64,000 nucleotides of DNA from Solicoccozyma terricola (taxonomy: Eukaryota > Basidiomycota > Tremellomycetes > Filobasidiales > Piskurozymaceae): assembly GCA_001600875.1 (NCBI GenBank), contig BCLD01000018.1:272084-336083 (forward strand), in the 5' to 3' direction. The position numbers were made by a program, and so were the translations under genes. Below are positions 11,780 through 24,152 of the stretch, one piece after another. Position 1 is the stretch's first letter; every line of letters starts with the position of its first letter. Under the pieces are notes generated by a model. It searched no databases. It was not told where the DNA came from and worked only from the letters and a program-made list of their open reading frames with translations.

Positions 11780-14700
11780 TCACTCCGTTTTGGACCGAAT
11801 ACTATCATCCTCCCCGCGCATGAATTTCATCAAAAAATGGAGGAAACGGTCTCCATATTCCCCAGGTGGGACGCACGATATCATATGCTGCGTGGACGAT
11901 TTAGGCTCCTGATCACGGACACTGCACCTTTCAACTCACCATATCCTCCGTCATGCCCTTCCAGAAATGCTCCAATCGTTTCGCGGTGTTGTACGGCGTA
12001 AGAATGTCGATGACACCGAGGTAATATATCAAATCCAACGGCTGATTCGCCTCGTCCGTTGCCCGCAGACCACCCTCATCCTGGTAAAACAAGAAATGAC
12101 GGCGATCTGCAGAGTCAGAGTTCGGCAGCTGCTGCGTTGCCGACCCGAGAGCTTTGGGGTCCGATCGGCGGATGGCTTTCCGGACAGCTGAAGCGTCGGC
12201 ACCACCTTTCACCGATGAGGGCTTTCGACGGGTGAGTCCGTTGACGTCGGGCTGTTGAGGCCAAGGTCAGCGAAAGCACGAACGGACGGACGACACAACT
12301 CACATGAAAGACCGTGAGCTGGTTCTCTCGGATGTTATCGCGGTTACCTCGTTCCATGTTGTGCAACCCGATCAGTAGCGAATAGTCCATCACCTTCATC
12401 TTCTTGAGAAACTCCATATCCCTCCGCAACTGCTCAGCGAACAACGCCCTCTTCTCCGGGCCGAGTTCGAACCTACGGCCACGATGCACCCAGTTAAGGT
12501 CCTTCAAAGTGACCTTGCTGTTCTCCTTGACCTTTTCTTCCGGAAATTCTCTACCGTAAGTGGACCCTTTCAAGTCGTACGTCTCGTGTATGTCTCGATG
12601 CGGCGGAAAGAGGTTGTTCATTATGACAAAGTGGATTTTACGACCTCGCGGCAGTTTGACACGGTGCAGGCCGTAGAATCTTGATAGCAGTGTATGTGGG
12701 TTTGATCTGACGTGGTTGTGGTAGTCTTTGAGAATGCGTCGTAGAAACTTGTGCTCGGAATGGTGAATGGTCTTGATGATGAAGCGGTAATCCCGCGAGA
12801 AGTAGAAGAATGAACCCGATTTCCCGGGAGAACCAAGCTCGGACAGGATGTACTTTGCCGTAAGGGACAAGAGATAATCCGCCGGGTCCAGGTGGAAGTG
12901 GTCGTCGCGAAGTTCACGGAATACCCAAGGAGCGTAGTCCTTGAACTTGAAGTCGTACCTTGCAGAGGGTGTGAGCTCGTTGCCAACGCTGGAAGAAAAA
13001 GAGAAAACTGGTTCAGTGATCCGTTGGCGAGACGTCCCTGTGGCTCACTTACACGTCAAAGGAAAACTTATGTCTAGCAGTGTAGTCTTCTTCGGTGAGG
13101 GGTCGCTTGATCTTGGCTTGGCATCGCGATACCTGTCAGGATTAAAGTGTCAGCAAGAGTCTGCTGCCATCACGCGGCTAGTACGCACTCCTATCCGGAT
13201 ACCGGTCAACATGTTGTACATCAACACGTAGTTTACGTGATCTTCTCCGATGAGATTTCCAACCAACACCTGCTCCCTGTCAACATTCCCAGGTAGTCGA
13301 TCTACCTTCTCCGACATCCTGCGCTTTTGAACGGCGCTGGTGGCTGTTGACGGCGAGACCATCCCAAGCCGCGGCTGCGGACCACCTACGGGCGTGCCAG
13401 CCATACCAGCGGGTCCACCAGCATCATCGGCTCGCCATGACGTGCCAGACGGACTGCGTTTCTTCACTCCTATCAGTTCCTGATCCTCGTTGACAGAACC
13501 CTGCCTCTGCTTCTGCCGGCGCTCCAGTCTTTCCTTGCGCAACTTGTCAGCTTCTGCGAGGATGTCCGAATCCAATGCGGCACCATCCACGCCTGGCACC
13601 GCGATCATTGCGGATGTCCCGTCAGTCGTAGGGACTTCCATGTGAGAGCGTGCTTGGAGCAGTGGTAACCGGGTAGCTTGCATGGGACTGCCCTTGCCAT
13701 AGGTACCTATTGTGTTTCGCCGTGTCGGTGATGGTATACCGTGAATAGACGAGGACGAGTTGGACACGATGGAAGCGGATGATGGATGCAGGTAACCACT
13801 TTCGGGAATGGTCGCGCTGGTAGTGGGTGCTGGCAAGGTCATCGCTTCACTTGTAGGCGTGCTCGTCAGCTCGACGACCGTTCTGGGTGGCATAGCCAAC
13901 GGCGACTCCAGAGGTACAGGTACATTTCCCTCTCGCTGATTGACGGTGGAAGTCGCTGCGGTCGCTCGTGAAGGTGACTCTGATGTCGACAATCCGGCTT
14001 CCACGCTCTGTTTCCGTCGGATGTTCGCAGCCGCTAGACTTCCCGCACGGGTTGGGCCCGGTGGGATTGGAGGTGGTGGAATTCCGCTCAGCATCCCGAT
14101 TCCCGTCGTCGGGGTGTAGTTGTGACCAAAAGTTGAAACACTTGAAGTCGTAGACGTTCGTCGTGGTACGGTGGAAAATAAAGACATATTCGGAGGTGTC
14201 ATCCCATCGGCAGTCGACATAGGTTCTGGTTCCTCCGTGTAAGAGGTACTTCGGGCATCGAGTATCGGGGGACTGAGAATGACAGCGTCAGGGCTACCCG
14301 GTTGCAGGATTCTCGAAGACGTTGCGCCCTCGGTCGGATTCCTTCCGCGAAAGCTTTCTTCGCCCTCGTCCTCCTCCTCATCTTCTTCTTCCAGCAAGTC
14401 ACCAGTCTCCTCAGATGCGTGTTCCTCGTCGCTGATGGGTGGACTAGGTGGCGCTTCCCCTACGCTGTTCGGTGCGTTATGCATCATCGCTCCACCATCC
14501 CGTCTTACATTCAGCCCTTCCGTCTTGAAAGGTGCAGGAGGTGGTACAATCGCATCGCCATGCACTGTGGGATGATGATGATGGCTCTCAAATCCATCAC
14601 CTCCAGCGCCTGCTTTCCGTCGGAATCGTCCACCAACTTTCGCCATGAAGCTAGGACGAGGCGTGACCGGTTCGCCAGCATTGTCGATGGCTGAGACGAC

Positions 14701-15401
14701 GACAACCTTTCCCTTGCTCACTTGTGTGATGTGGATGGGTGCGATCGTGGAATGTCCGTTGGTAGTTGACGCCGTGAAGCCGTTTACAACATTACCCACA
14801 TCATTCCCGGAGGAAAGGTGTGGACTACTGGTGCCGGCGGATGTGGAGCCGGACATGGACTCCCCCGTTGACGTGTGAATGTCAGCTGGTGAGAAAGGAA
14901 GAGGGTGGTATTCGCCGTCTGGGTGTGACAGAAGATGGAAAGGATTGACGCGGGGTGGGGAGGTGGCTGTAAGGGGACCACGTCAATCCGTGTATTCCCA
15001 TGACGACCACATATCCGTCCTCACTCACACATGGCCTTATCTCGCTCCTCCTGTCCCATCCGGTCATTCTTGGTGGTTGCGCCATCGAGTTGATTTGCTG
15101 AAACCGCCTTCTCTTGGCTCGTCATACCCTCACTCTCACGTCCATCATAACCGTTCACGACCGAATTTGCAGTCCCAGTCCCAGTTCCAGTTCCAGTCCC
15201 AGGCCCAGCTCCCCATTCATTCCGAGAAGCTCCTATCGGAGCTTTGATGCCAGAGTGGTTGTTGAAGCCGGCGAGTGGGCGATCCAGTGGATGGATGAGA
15301 GCCATGTCCAGGCCGAGATCCGACGAAGGAATGTCGGGCAGAGCGAGGTTGGCCGAATTGCTCGTAGAAGATGCGACCTGGTGAGCGTCGAAGAGTGTCA
15401 T
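11780..15401 (-). CDS. MSS4: Phosphatidylinositol-4-phosphate 5-kinase (Mss4)
   Basis: About 1111 aa, six exons: 15401-15029, 14966-13189, 13132-13053, 12988-12304, 12251-11940, 11887-11780. It makes PI(4,5)P2 at the plasma membrane. The kinase domain occupies the C-terminal 400 residues: [19 protein letters not shown], the [21 protein letters not shown]-loop region, [24 protein letters not shown], then [16 protein letters not shown] and the closing [15 protein letters not shown]. The large N-terminal half is disordered and Ser/Thr/Pro-rich. A 63-nt intron separates the first exon from the long second one; without it the gene would appear to start at MSGSTSAG (14856). The true start is the ATG giving [11 protein letters not shown] Gly-Thr dipeptide repeat in exon 1 (minus strand of 15177-15206) comes from a 6-nt tandem repeat. 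Its phosphoinositide product also matters for flippase and endocytic function, but the neighbouring NEO1 is probably just adjacent. Confidence 0.93.
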
Positions 15402-15840
15402 GATGGGCACCTCCGTTTGTGGAACTCGAGCGCTGGCGATCACTCCATCATAAGGGCGGGGTGAGGTGAGGTGAGATGAGGTGGGCAATCAGACCCGCTT
15501 TATCTTTTAATACTCTGCTCGTCAGCTCGTGGTGGTCATACGACCTGCTTTTTGGGAGGATGGGTCGCCGGCGACGGGTTGGCTGGCCAGCTATGTGGAG
15601 TGTGTCGAGGAGATCCTTACTGGCGTCTGGGCCAAGGTTGACTGAGCGTTGGTGATGTTTGTGATGGCCAGTCGAGACCACCCCATCCTTCGCTGTTCAG
15701 TTAAAATCAACAAACCGCCGTTGCCCGTCCTTTCCGGGCTAATTTCTAATTTCTGCAAATGCGGGACTGTGCAACGATGTGTTCATGTACATCATGACCA
15801 CCTCTCCTCGTCCTCACCGCTACAAACATCTCTTCATCTT
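15402..15840. other. Intergenic between NEO1 and MSS4 (tandem, minus strand)
   Basis: 439 nt holding the 3' flank of NEO1 and the promoter/leader of MSS4. The frame of MSS4 stays open to 15488 but only from a TTG, so I treat that as leader. No repeat or clear motif seen. Confidence 0.5.
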
Positions 15841-18800
15841 CTAATACTGTGCTACTTTCGCATACGCTGCAGGTGCAAACTTGCGTTGCAACACTCTCAG
15901 CAGATACAGTGGCATCGAGCTGATGGCCACGATCAACGTCACCTTCCACATGAATCTTTCTGACAACACGAATGACAGGTCTGCAATATCGACCTCGTCT
16001 CAGTATTTCAGATACATACCTTGGGTCAGAACACACACTCACCAAAGTACTCTGGCAGTACAATCATAGATCCAGCGTACATGGCGAACGTCACCAGCTC
16101 TGATAGAATCATATATGTATGCCTGTTCCAGTTGCAAACGTTAGCAACCTGGTGTGTCGCGGATCACGCCAAAAAAAACCATCTCACCATGTCGTAATCT
16201 CTAGTGCAACCATGATCAACTCGTTCACCACCAGAGCACTGAACGAGATAGCCACGATGTTTATGAACTCGCTTTCGAAGAGAAGCAAGGACAAGACCAT
16301 GATGCTACCGCCTGTATTGAAAGGTTAGGATCATCCTGTCACGCCGGTTTACAAGCAACTCACCTTGGTAGATGCTGATCAACAGCCATGTGAAGAACGT
16401 CTTGGCAGAAAGGGATCGACCCTACAACGCAGTGTCAGCTACGTCCGTCTATCAAGTTGACCAACACACACCTTGGTCAACTCCTTGTACAGCTCCGGGT
16501 AGAGCAAGGCGACCTCCTCGCTGACATCTTGATCGAGGACGAGAGAAAAGACGGGCGCCATCGTATACAGCGTAGCATATCCCACTTGGAGCCATCCTTG
16601 ATAAAGCGCGATAGCTGTGGTCGAGCGTCAGCGCAATTTTGTTGCAAACATTCGACAAAGCACAACTCACGCGCAAAGAAGAAAATCGAACTAAAGACCG
16701 CTTGAATGACAGAGACGATGAGACCGCGATGAATCACAAACTGCGCGAGCTTCGCCGACCGTTTGTACGAGTTACGGCCGTGCCAAAGTATGAGCTTCGT
16801 TAGATGGCTAAATTGGTTGATCGAAAAATCGGCGGCCAGAGAGGCTTGTTTCCCTTCTTTGCCAACGATACCGACGCCTAGTGGACGGTGCATCGTAAAC
16901 ATCGAGGCGTAAGGAGAACGAACACTTGACACTCACCGACATCTGCAGCCTGAATCATACTGACATCATTCCCTCCATCTCCTATACAGCAGACTCGCTT
17001 TTTCGTGAAGGCTCGAATGAGTCTCGCCACGTCCGCCTTTTGGGTCGGCGAACATCGGCAGGCTATCACGACGGGGAGTTGGGTCGCGATGGTGATGAAT
17101 TCGGTTTGCAAGCGGTCCAGACAGAGCTACAAAGTAGGAACCCGTTTCATTCGTCTGCTTGTGAGGCATACATGTCTAGACTCACCTGGAGCGAGTCCCC
17201 GTCAATCAGCAGTGCACAATCAAGCTTCGTCCTCAGCAAGTCCAGTTCGTCCATCGCTTGCTGAACCGACTGAACTGTTGACCGGCCGAGATTGCGGTCA
17301 GTGGATACCTCGTCAAGACCCAACGAAATGCTCACGTTTCGAAACTGCATGGATATATTGGCCTCGGGCTACCAGCTTGCTGGACAATGAAATCACACGA
17401 GCCGTTTCCAGCTTGTCCCCTGTCAGCATCCATATTTTGAGACCGGCGTTTCGGAGCAGTTCTAATGTGGACTTGACATCCTCTTGTAGCTTATCCTCGA
17501 CACCAGTCAAAGCTAGCAGCTCAAGGTCGTTCTCGAGATGTGTTGCAAGCGCTTGCGCCATAGCCTGGTTACGGTTTGTCAAGCTGACCTGAGCCGCATG
17601 ATACGCCTCTTCGAACGCCTGATATGCATCGGCGGATAGACGCTTGCGACCGACGACCAGAGTTCGCAGCCCTTCCCTTGCCATATTGTCACACTCTTCA
17701 TCCAGCCAGTCGTTTTTCTGGACTAGCTTTGACATGATGACATCGGCGCCCTTTTGAAAGAAGAAAATTTCCCCAGATGCGGCATCCTTGACGACGATAC
17801 CCATCCGCTTGGTCTCCGAGGTGAATGGGAAGACGGCGAGGATATTGAAAACGTGTGATGCTCCATCGGGCCCTCTCAATATCATCCGCGTGCGCTCGCG
17901 CGAAGCCAGCGTCAACCCGACAGATTCTGTCCAGCGCACTATGGCAACCTCGTCTGGTGATGATGCTTGATACGTGACGCTGCCGTCGTCGTCAGTGACG
18001 GGTGTGACCTGCCGTCAAAGTGGGGTGAGTTCCGGAATAGCGACCAAGCAGACTATTGACTCACGTTGTGGCAGACCGCCAACGCCAACACCGCATCCTT
18101 CAGTCTGGTTGAGATATCCCTGCGCCCTCGGCTTGCGAGACCTATCCCTGTCACCATCGACGACTGTCGGCGTGCAGCTTTGTGTGGGGCGATCAGTCTC
18201 AGACAGCATCCCGCTGAGCCGCCCAACTCACAAGGAGACTTGACATCGCCAAATGCAGTAAGAAGCTGATGGCTTACTTCGTCCATTGAATCCCATCCGT
18301 ATAACATTGTTCCGATATGAAGTTTTTTCATTTCCATTTCTGCGCGTATTCCTATCAGCTTGCCGCCGACTGCGGAAGGAGTTCTTCTCACCATTTTGGG
18401 TGAGTGTCCCGGTCTTATCAGTAAGCAAATACTCCAGACGACCACATTCTTCTGGAAGCTGATGAAGTTGAGCGCATGAGCATCCTCGTGCATGATTAGG
18501 GCAGTCGTCGAGCCTCACCGTACTCGTGCGAACAATCGCCCCGGGTATCTCCTTGTCATGTTGTATTTGCCTTGCGTAAACAGTCTTGGCCATATCCAGA
18601 TTCACTCGCAGACTGTTGCAGATACGATAATCAGCGCAAAACACCATGCTTGTATGAGCTGAAACCCACCTGATAGGGATGATAGAAGAGAATAAGATGA
18701 GGAAACGGAATACGTATACCACCCATTGTCCACGAAAGCCGTTCAATGCGACCAACAGAACTGATAGCGCGAACGTCACGGCGCACAGTATCTTATCACC

Positions 18801-20502
18801 GATCGATCAATCAGTAGAGTCCTTACGCGTGCATGATTGGCCGCCAGAGCTCACCTTGGCCATCTTGTTGATTTCGAGATCAAGAAGTCCCACTTTCGTC
18901 TCTGGCTCGCTCGTGTTCATCACCGCTCTACTATCCTTGCCGGTATATACGACCAGACCAACGGCTGATCCAGCAGCCAAGACAGTGCTGGCCCACAGAA
19001 CGTTGTCTACCGACACAGGAATGACCTCGTTTGATTCCTGTCCGTGATCATCGCGGTGATTGATGGTCAAGTTCCCGATGAAAGTATGTATGTCCTTGAT
19101 GGGAGGATCGGCTGAGGAATACCCGTCTATCAATTGATGAACGAGTGTTATTGGCCAATAATTGACGCACCATACATCTCCCCCTGCATCATCATTAACT
19201 CTCTATCCCCCATCTTTTGCGATTTCGTTAACGCGATTCTCAACTTCCAGTCCGTCTCCCCGTCAAGTTGATCCGTCCGTACGAAACAAGTGCCTGTATC
19301 GTCTTGACTGTCTTTTCTCTCCGCGTTCGGATCCGCTGATGTCCTGTTCTCGTTCGCTTCGTCCCCCGGTTTTGGTGTGTGTGGCTTCGGACCCTCCGAC
19401 GTCCGTAGCAAAATCATATCCGCGGGTATCCTCATATTCTTCTCCAACAGGATGAGATCTCCCACCTTGATCTTGGAAGACGGTATACTTCTCGTCAAAG
19501 GAGGTTCAGGCATGCTAGCACCGGGCGAAACTACCCGGGTGAGCGTTTGGTTTGTAGTTGCCAGCGATGCACGATCGAATGTTAGATAGCAAGTCCCATT
19601 CGCTTCTCTATCTCGAAGATGGCGCTGGTAGTCATCGTAAGCCTCTTTGCCCAACGTGACGCAGAGTACGAAAGCCAGCGGTGCGATGTAGGTGACGATG
19701 AAACCTGAGGTGAATGACATGTTGTCAGTTTCAGGCGGCATGACAAATATATACGAATCACCCACCGATCTTCAAAGCGGGTATAAATTGGCTTAACGCT
19801 ACCAGCAGGAAGTAAAGGTTGAAGAAGAACTTGAACTGTTCATATAATACCATGGGAAAGAATGTGATAATAGAGTACTTTTGATTACGAAGAGTATTCG
19901 GAGGAAATGTGTCGGTGAGAGGTCTTGTAATGGCTGAGGGTTGGGGACAAGTCAGTCGGAGGGGAGATGAGCCAGCTACAGCATATACGAACGTATTGGT
20001 ACTGTTCGTGGTTGACTATGACTGGCTTTAGAAGACTTCCGGCGTGCTGGTGGAGACTGCAAAGGGGTAAATCGATATGAGTAGCTAGCTACTCCTCGGC
20101 GTTCCTCAGGTCCCCACTGACTTCTTTAGGTATGCTAGAGAATCCATTATGAATGTAGTCTTCTCCGCTCCTATCATCGGTATCGATCAGCAACCTTTCA
20201 TTCTCTTCGGCGCTGTCCTCCTCCATCACATCACTCGCATCCGACAGTCTCGACTTCTTCTTGCCTTTGAAGAGTCGCGATCCCATTTTCGTTGCCATGA
20301 CAGCTGGTGCAGCTGATAACACAGATCCTGGTGGTCCCGAGGACTCCTCTCGCTCCGTGTGATTCAGACCACCCTGCAGGGGGCGAGAGGATGTGGACAG
20401 CCGATTACGAGGACTGGAAGTTTGAGGGCCGCCAAGTGGACGAAGCGGGATGTCTGAGCTGCTCGATCCAAGCATGCCCTGTCCTGTACCTCTCATCGAC
20501 AT
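15841..20502 (-). CDS. NEO1: P4-type ATPase phospholipid flippase, Neo1 (ATP9-like)
   Basis: About 1203 aa from 19 exons: 20502-20122, 20056-19993, 19933-19766, 19704-19171, 19111-18855, 18791-18670, 18612-18519, 18458-18392, 18339-18232, 18177-18065, 18008-17336, 17274-17186, 17126-16937, 16877-16671, 16614-16472, 16422-16365, 16311-16188, 16122-16043, 15980-15841. All P-type landmarks are present: the [13 protein letters not shown] actuator motif, the phosphorylation loop [24 protein letters not shown] in the nucleotide domain, [10 protein letters not shown] and [10 protein letters not shown]. The N-terminal [16 protein letters not shown] and [14 protein letters not shown] are typical of the Neo1/ATP9 branch, which works without a Cdc50 partner in Golgi/endosomes and moves aminophospholipids to the cytosolic leaflet. 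The start is the first ATG in frame. The first splice (GTCAGT donor) is the least certain one. Confidence 0.93.
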
Positions 20503-20761
20503 GAATGAGTTGAGCAGACGGTGACTGGGTGAAAGGGGGGGGGGGGTCTTGAGCAAACGTCAGGCCATGGTTGGGAGATAATAGATCCAAGTTCATCGAC
20601 CTTCCACGACCAACTGGCGGTGAGTTGAAACACGACACGCGAGCGGGCGGGGGCAAACCGCGGATTTCCGGGGGAAAGGGGTAAATGAAGTCCATGGTCC
20701 ATGGTTACAATGATGCTGGTGACACTATGACAAGCACTGTCCGTCCCAACCGAGTCTCGCT

Positions 20762-23214
20762 TCACATAAAGTACATCAGGTTGATGATCAGCCATACCAC
20801 CATTGGAGGCCACGATATGCGCAGCGTGTCCCGGAACGTCCTTGCAAGCACGCCATGCCGTCCACCCATCAGTCTCCCTACCCACAGCAAGGTGTGCATC
20901 CGTAGCCACCGTCGCGCTCTGGACATTCCTGGCGCCTCGGCGAATACCAAATCGAGCACAGTCATATCCTTGGCTTTCGCAGCCGATACCCAGTCACTGG
21001 GCCGTGATGTCAGCTTGCGACCACCGGAGGGACGTCGTTGGGGTTGCGGGTATGGGATAGGCATCCCCCCGCCGAGTCCACTCCGGCTCCCTGCGTTGCC
21101 GGGACTCGGGAGAAAATATGACGTAGGCTCATCTGCGGTGTACTCCCCGTACATTTGTAGGTTCTCCCCCGAGGAATTGTGAGAGGTCGAACGTATTCGC
21201 TGATTGGATCCAGCCATGTAGATCGCGTCATGGGCTGTACCATGTCCGTTCTCGAGATCGCTGTCACTGGACGCCACCGCATCCTGACGAGGACTTTGCA
21301 GTGGTGAAGCTGGTGCGCTTTTAGTGATGCGACGGACTTGAGTCACGGATCCGACCGATGGCGTGCGAGGTAGCAGTCGAGGAGAAGCGATCGGTGTGGA
21401 CGGTGAGATTTGAAGATTTAGACCGGTGGATGACCTCCTTGACGGTAGCATGAGCGGTAACGGTTTCTCCTTTTTCGATGAACCCGAGACATTGACCGAA
21501 AGGAATTGTTGGCCATTCGGTGTTGCTGACGACGGCAGAGTCGGTGACGAATGAGGTCTCCCTGCGAGCCTCCCTTTATACTGCCTGATATTTAATGTAA
21601 ACAGTAGAATCATAGTTAACACCAAGAACGGCATGTAGTGACGCATGTAAATCTCCCTTTGATCCGGCAGGAGACAAGGAACGTCTGCGTACGTCCGTTG
21701 TAGGTGGAGTTGGTGAGACTCGTCGGTCGGAGGGACAAGGGAGAGGAGTTGGAAACCCGGTCGGTGGATCTCCGCGCCAGGAGAGAACGATTTGAGTGTG
21801 ACCTCGCGGACTCCTGTAGGATGCCAGTATTCGCAATAATCGTGATCGTCGCCGCTGTGGTGGTCGGTTGCAGGAGTGACGTCAAATCAGCTGATGGAGG
21901 GAATTTTCGAATCGTTCGGGACAACTCCCACCCACCTATAGATTAACGACGGTTTTATGTTATTGATAAGGAACGAGCTTGTCTCACTGCCCAACAGATT
22001 TTGGTATCCTATTCCTGCACCTTTCAGGATCCCACCTCGTTCACGCATCGAACCGCAACCCGCCGTTTCCGGTCTGGCCAGAGGGATATGTGTGATAAGT
22101 ATACGAGGACCAGGTGGAGGATCTTGGTCCGTGTTTGATGTCAGTGGTCGTGGTCTTTAGGGGGGGAGAGAAAACTGCTCGTGCACGGAGCATAACCCTC
22201 ACCGTCTCCCAACGCCTTGATAAACTCGATTACACCACCTTGAACGCCCTCCCATTCTCCTAGTTGTACCTCTGCGGCATACCGTCGATAATCCTCTTCT
22301 ACCAGACTGACTGCATCTAGGAGGATGAATGTGTGGTTTGCGATGGGTAGGAGGGCGTTTGGTGGTGAGAAGCTTAGACAGGAATGTTACAGCGTTAGGA
22401 TCCGACGCCTGTCAACGTCTCCTCAGTGAACCACTCACTTGGCGGCATACCGCTCTTTTGAGTATGGACTGAACAGTCTATGTGGTCCTAATCCGACATC
22501 CTGATTACCAGGGACAAAGTGCATATGAGTTCCAGGTGGGAGCTTGAAGATTGATTTGAATCGCGCTGTATATGATTCATATCTGTGGGAAGACGGGATA
22601 ACATGTTAGCGTCCGATACCGCACCTAACCGTCCCCCCTCCCAGGGGGGGGGGGGGGGCCAACTCCCACTCACTCTTCATCATCAAAAACTCCTCTACCC
22701 CAATCCATCATATCACCTGCGACTATCACCGCATCTATCCTTCCCAACCTCATGATGACATTCCAACTTTTCCTCATGTACAAATCAGACATCCAGACTC
22801 TAACCTTTCTCATCAACGCGGACGAGTATGGATATGACAAGGTAGGATGTGGGATTTGTGGATCGGAGATTAATATGACGTGCGTTGGGATTGGATTGGG
22901 ATTGGATGATGAGCCGCCACTGCCGGATTGACGAAGGAGTGAATCGGGGAAATGACAAGTTGAGATCGAGTGGAAGAATTCACCGACCTGTGTATTGGGA
23001 AAGGGGGGTCTCTAAGCGTTGAGTCCTAGCCAACATGAACCTCTCGAATCATTCTCACCTCTCCCCAAATGACCAAAACCACCAACCCAAACCTCAACCC
23101 CCAAACCAATGTAGCTTTATTTCTGAGAACCCCACCGCCTCCTGCTAATGGAGATGTGGTCTGAGAAGCTGATTTGTTGAGGGAGAATGTTGGTAGGGAG
23201 AGGGTTTTAGCCAT
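20762..23214 (-). CDS. Cdc1/Ted1/MPPE1-type membrane metallophosphoesterase
   Basis: 687 aa from exons 23214-23059, 22987-22674, 22582-22439, 22372-22203, 22122-21936, 21854-20762. An N-terminal helix (ATLVWGLRFGLVVLVIW) precedes the phosphoesterase core: ILISDPQIPHP, VAGDMMDWGRG, VPGNQDVGLGP, ILITHIPLARP and SGDDHDYCEYWH, in the order and spacing of the family. This family removes ethanolamine phosphate from GPI anchors in the ER. After the core comes a helix (FLVLTMILLFTLN), a long Ser/Pro-rich cytosolic segment and a last helix at the extreme C terminus (PPMVVWLIINLMYF). The usual GNHD reads GNQD here. The exon 4 to 5 join uses an AAG acceptor that both keeps the frame and follows a CTGAC branch point; the earlier AAG gives a stop. 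The choice between CDC1 and TED1 is open. Confidence 0.9.
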
Positions 23215-24152
23215 TTTGAGAGAGGAAACGGAAAGGAGAGCTTAAATTAGAGATGAGAGGGAAGGAATGATGGTTGGAAGGGCGAGGTCGTGGTCTAGGT
23301 CGGGCGGTGGTTTGCCTTTTCCTTTGCTCGTCTGGTATGCCTTCCGCCCGTTTTTTCTGACCTGCAGTCTCTTCCTGGTACCAGCGGGTGGGTGTTCCTA
23401 AAATTGAAAAGGGATGGTGGAAATAGGGGAGCAGCTTTTGTTCTACCGGGATCCTTTGCAATGAATCGATGCAGCGCGACCCAACTGGGGCGGTCCCTTG
23501 TAACCCCCTCCGTCTCCTCTTGCCCAGACGTAGACCGTGAGCTGATTGATATGAAGTGAAATGTGGTCGGTACTGATGGGCTGTCCGATGGGTAGTGGGG
23601 AGTGGGATGGTGGTGGTGGTGGTGGTGGTTTTGCGAGGTAGTGGTCGTGGATGTGACCGTCAGCAAGAAGGGGGTGGGGGGTGCCCATTAATCCAATATA
23701 ATGCAAGCACGTGACCTTCCCTCCCCCCGCAATAATAACAGGAGAGAACACTGACAGCCGCCTCCGAAAGATATCTCCATGGACAGCATGCAGTTGGGGC
23801 AAGTCTTACCAATCGTGTGTGTGGGTGGGGCATTCGAGGAACGATTAAAGATTGCATTTAGTATTTTTGAGCGGGGGGATGATTTCAAATCACAGTTAGT
23901 TGAGCTCCCATATGTAATCATGACGACCGAACATTTTTTTATAAAATACCTCACAAAGTAGGATATGTCGCAAAACGTTATCGCAACAAAAAGGGGGACA
24001 CATTCAGATTTGTCGGCACCGAACAAAAGTCTGAACCAGATTTTGGATAGCGATGATAAGAGGTAAAGTGTACAACCCTGTCTGGATCTGATGAGGATCC
24101 TTTATCCTACAACCTAGCGTGAACGAACGACCTTCACTCATTCCATGTGCTT
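23215..24152. other. Intergenic, upstream of the Cdc1/Ted1-type gene
   Basis: About 940 nt between tandem minus-strand genes. Contains a CACGTG at 23708-23713 (about 495 nt upstream of the ATG), a (GGT)n run around 23608-23628 and purine/pyrimidine-skewed stretches. No reading frame here has a fungal-protein look; the longer frames are low-complexity and mostly lack ATG. Confidence 0.5.

Noticed and set aside
14784..14856. MSS4 start at MSGSTSAG
   Set aside because: An upstream exon (15401-15029) joins in frame across a normal intron, so this ATG is internal.
21877..21884. Second TGACGTCA
   Set aside because: Sits in an intron of the Cdc1/Ted1-type gene with no promoter context; likely chance.
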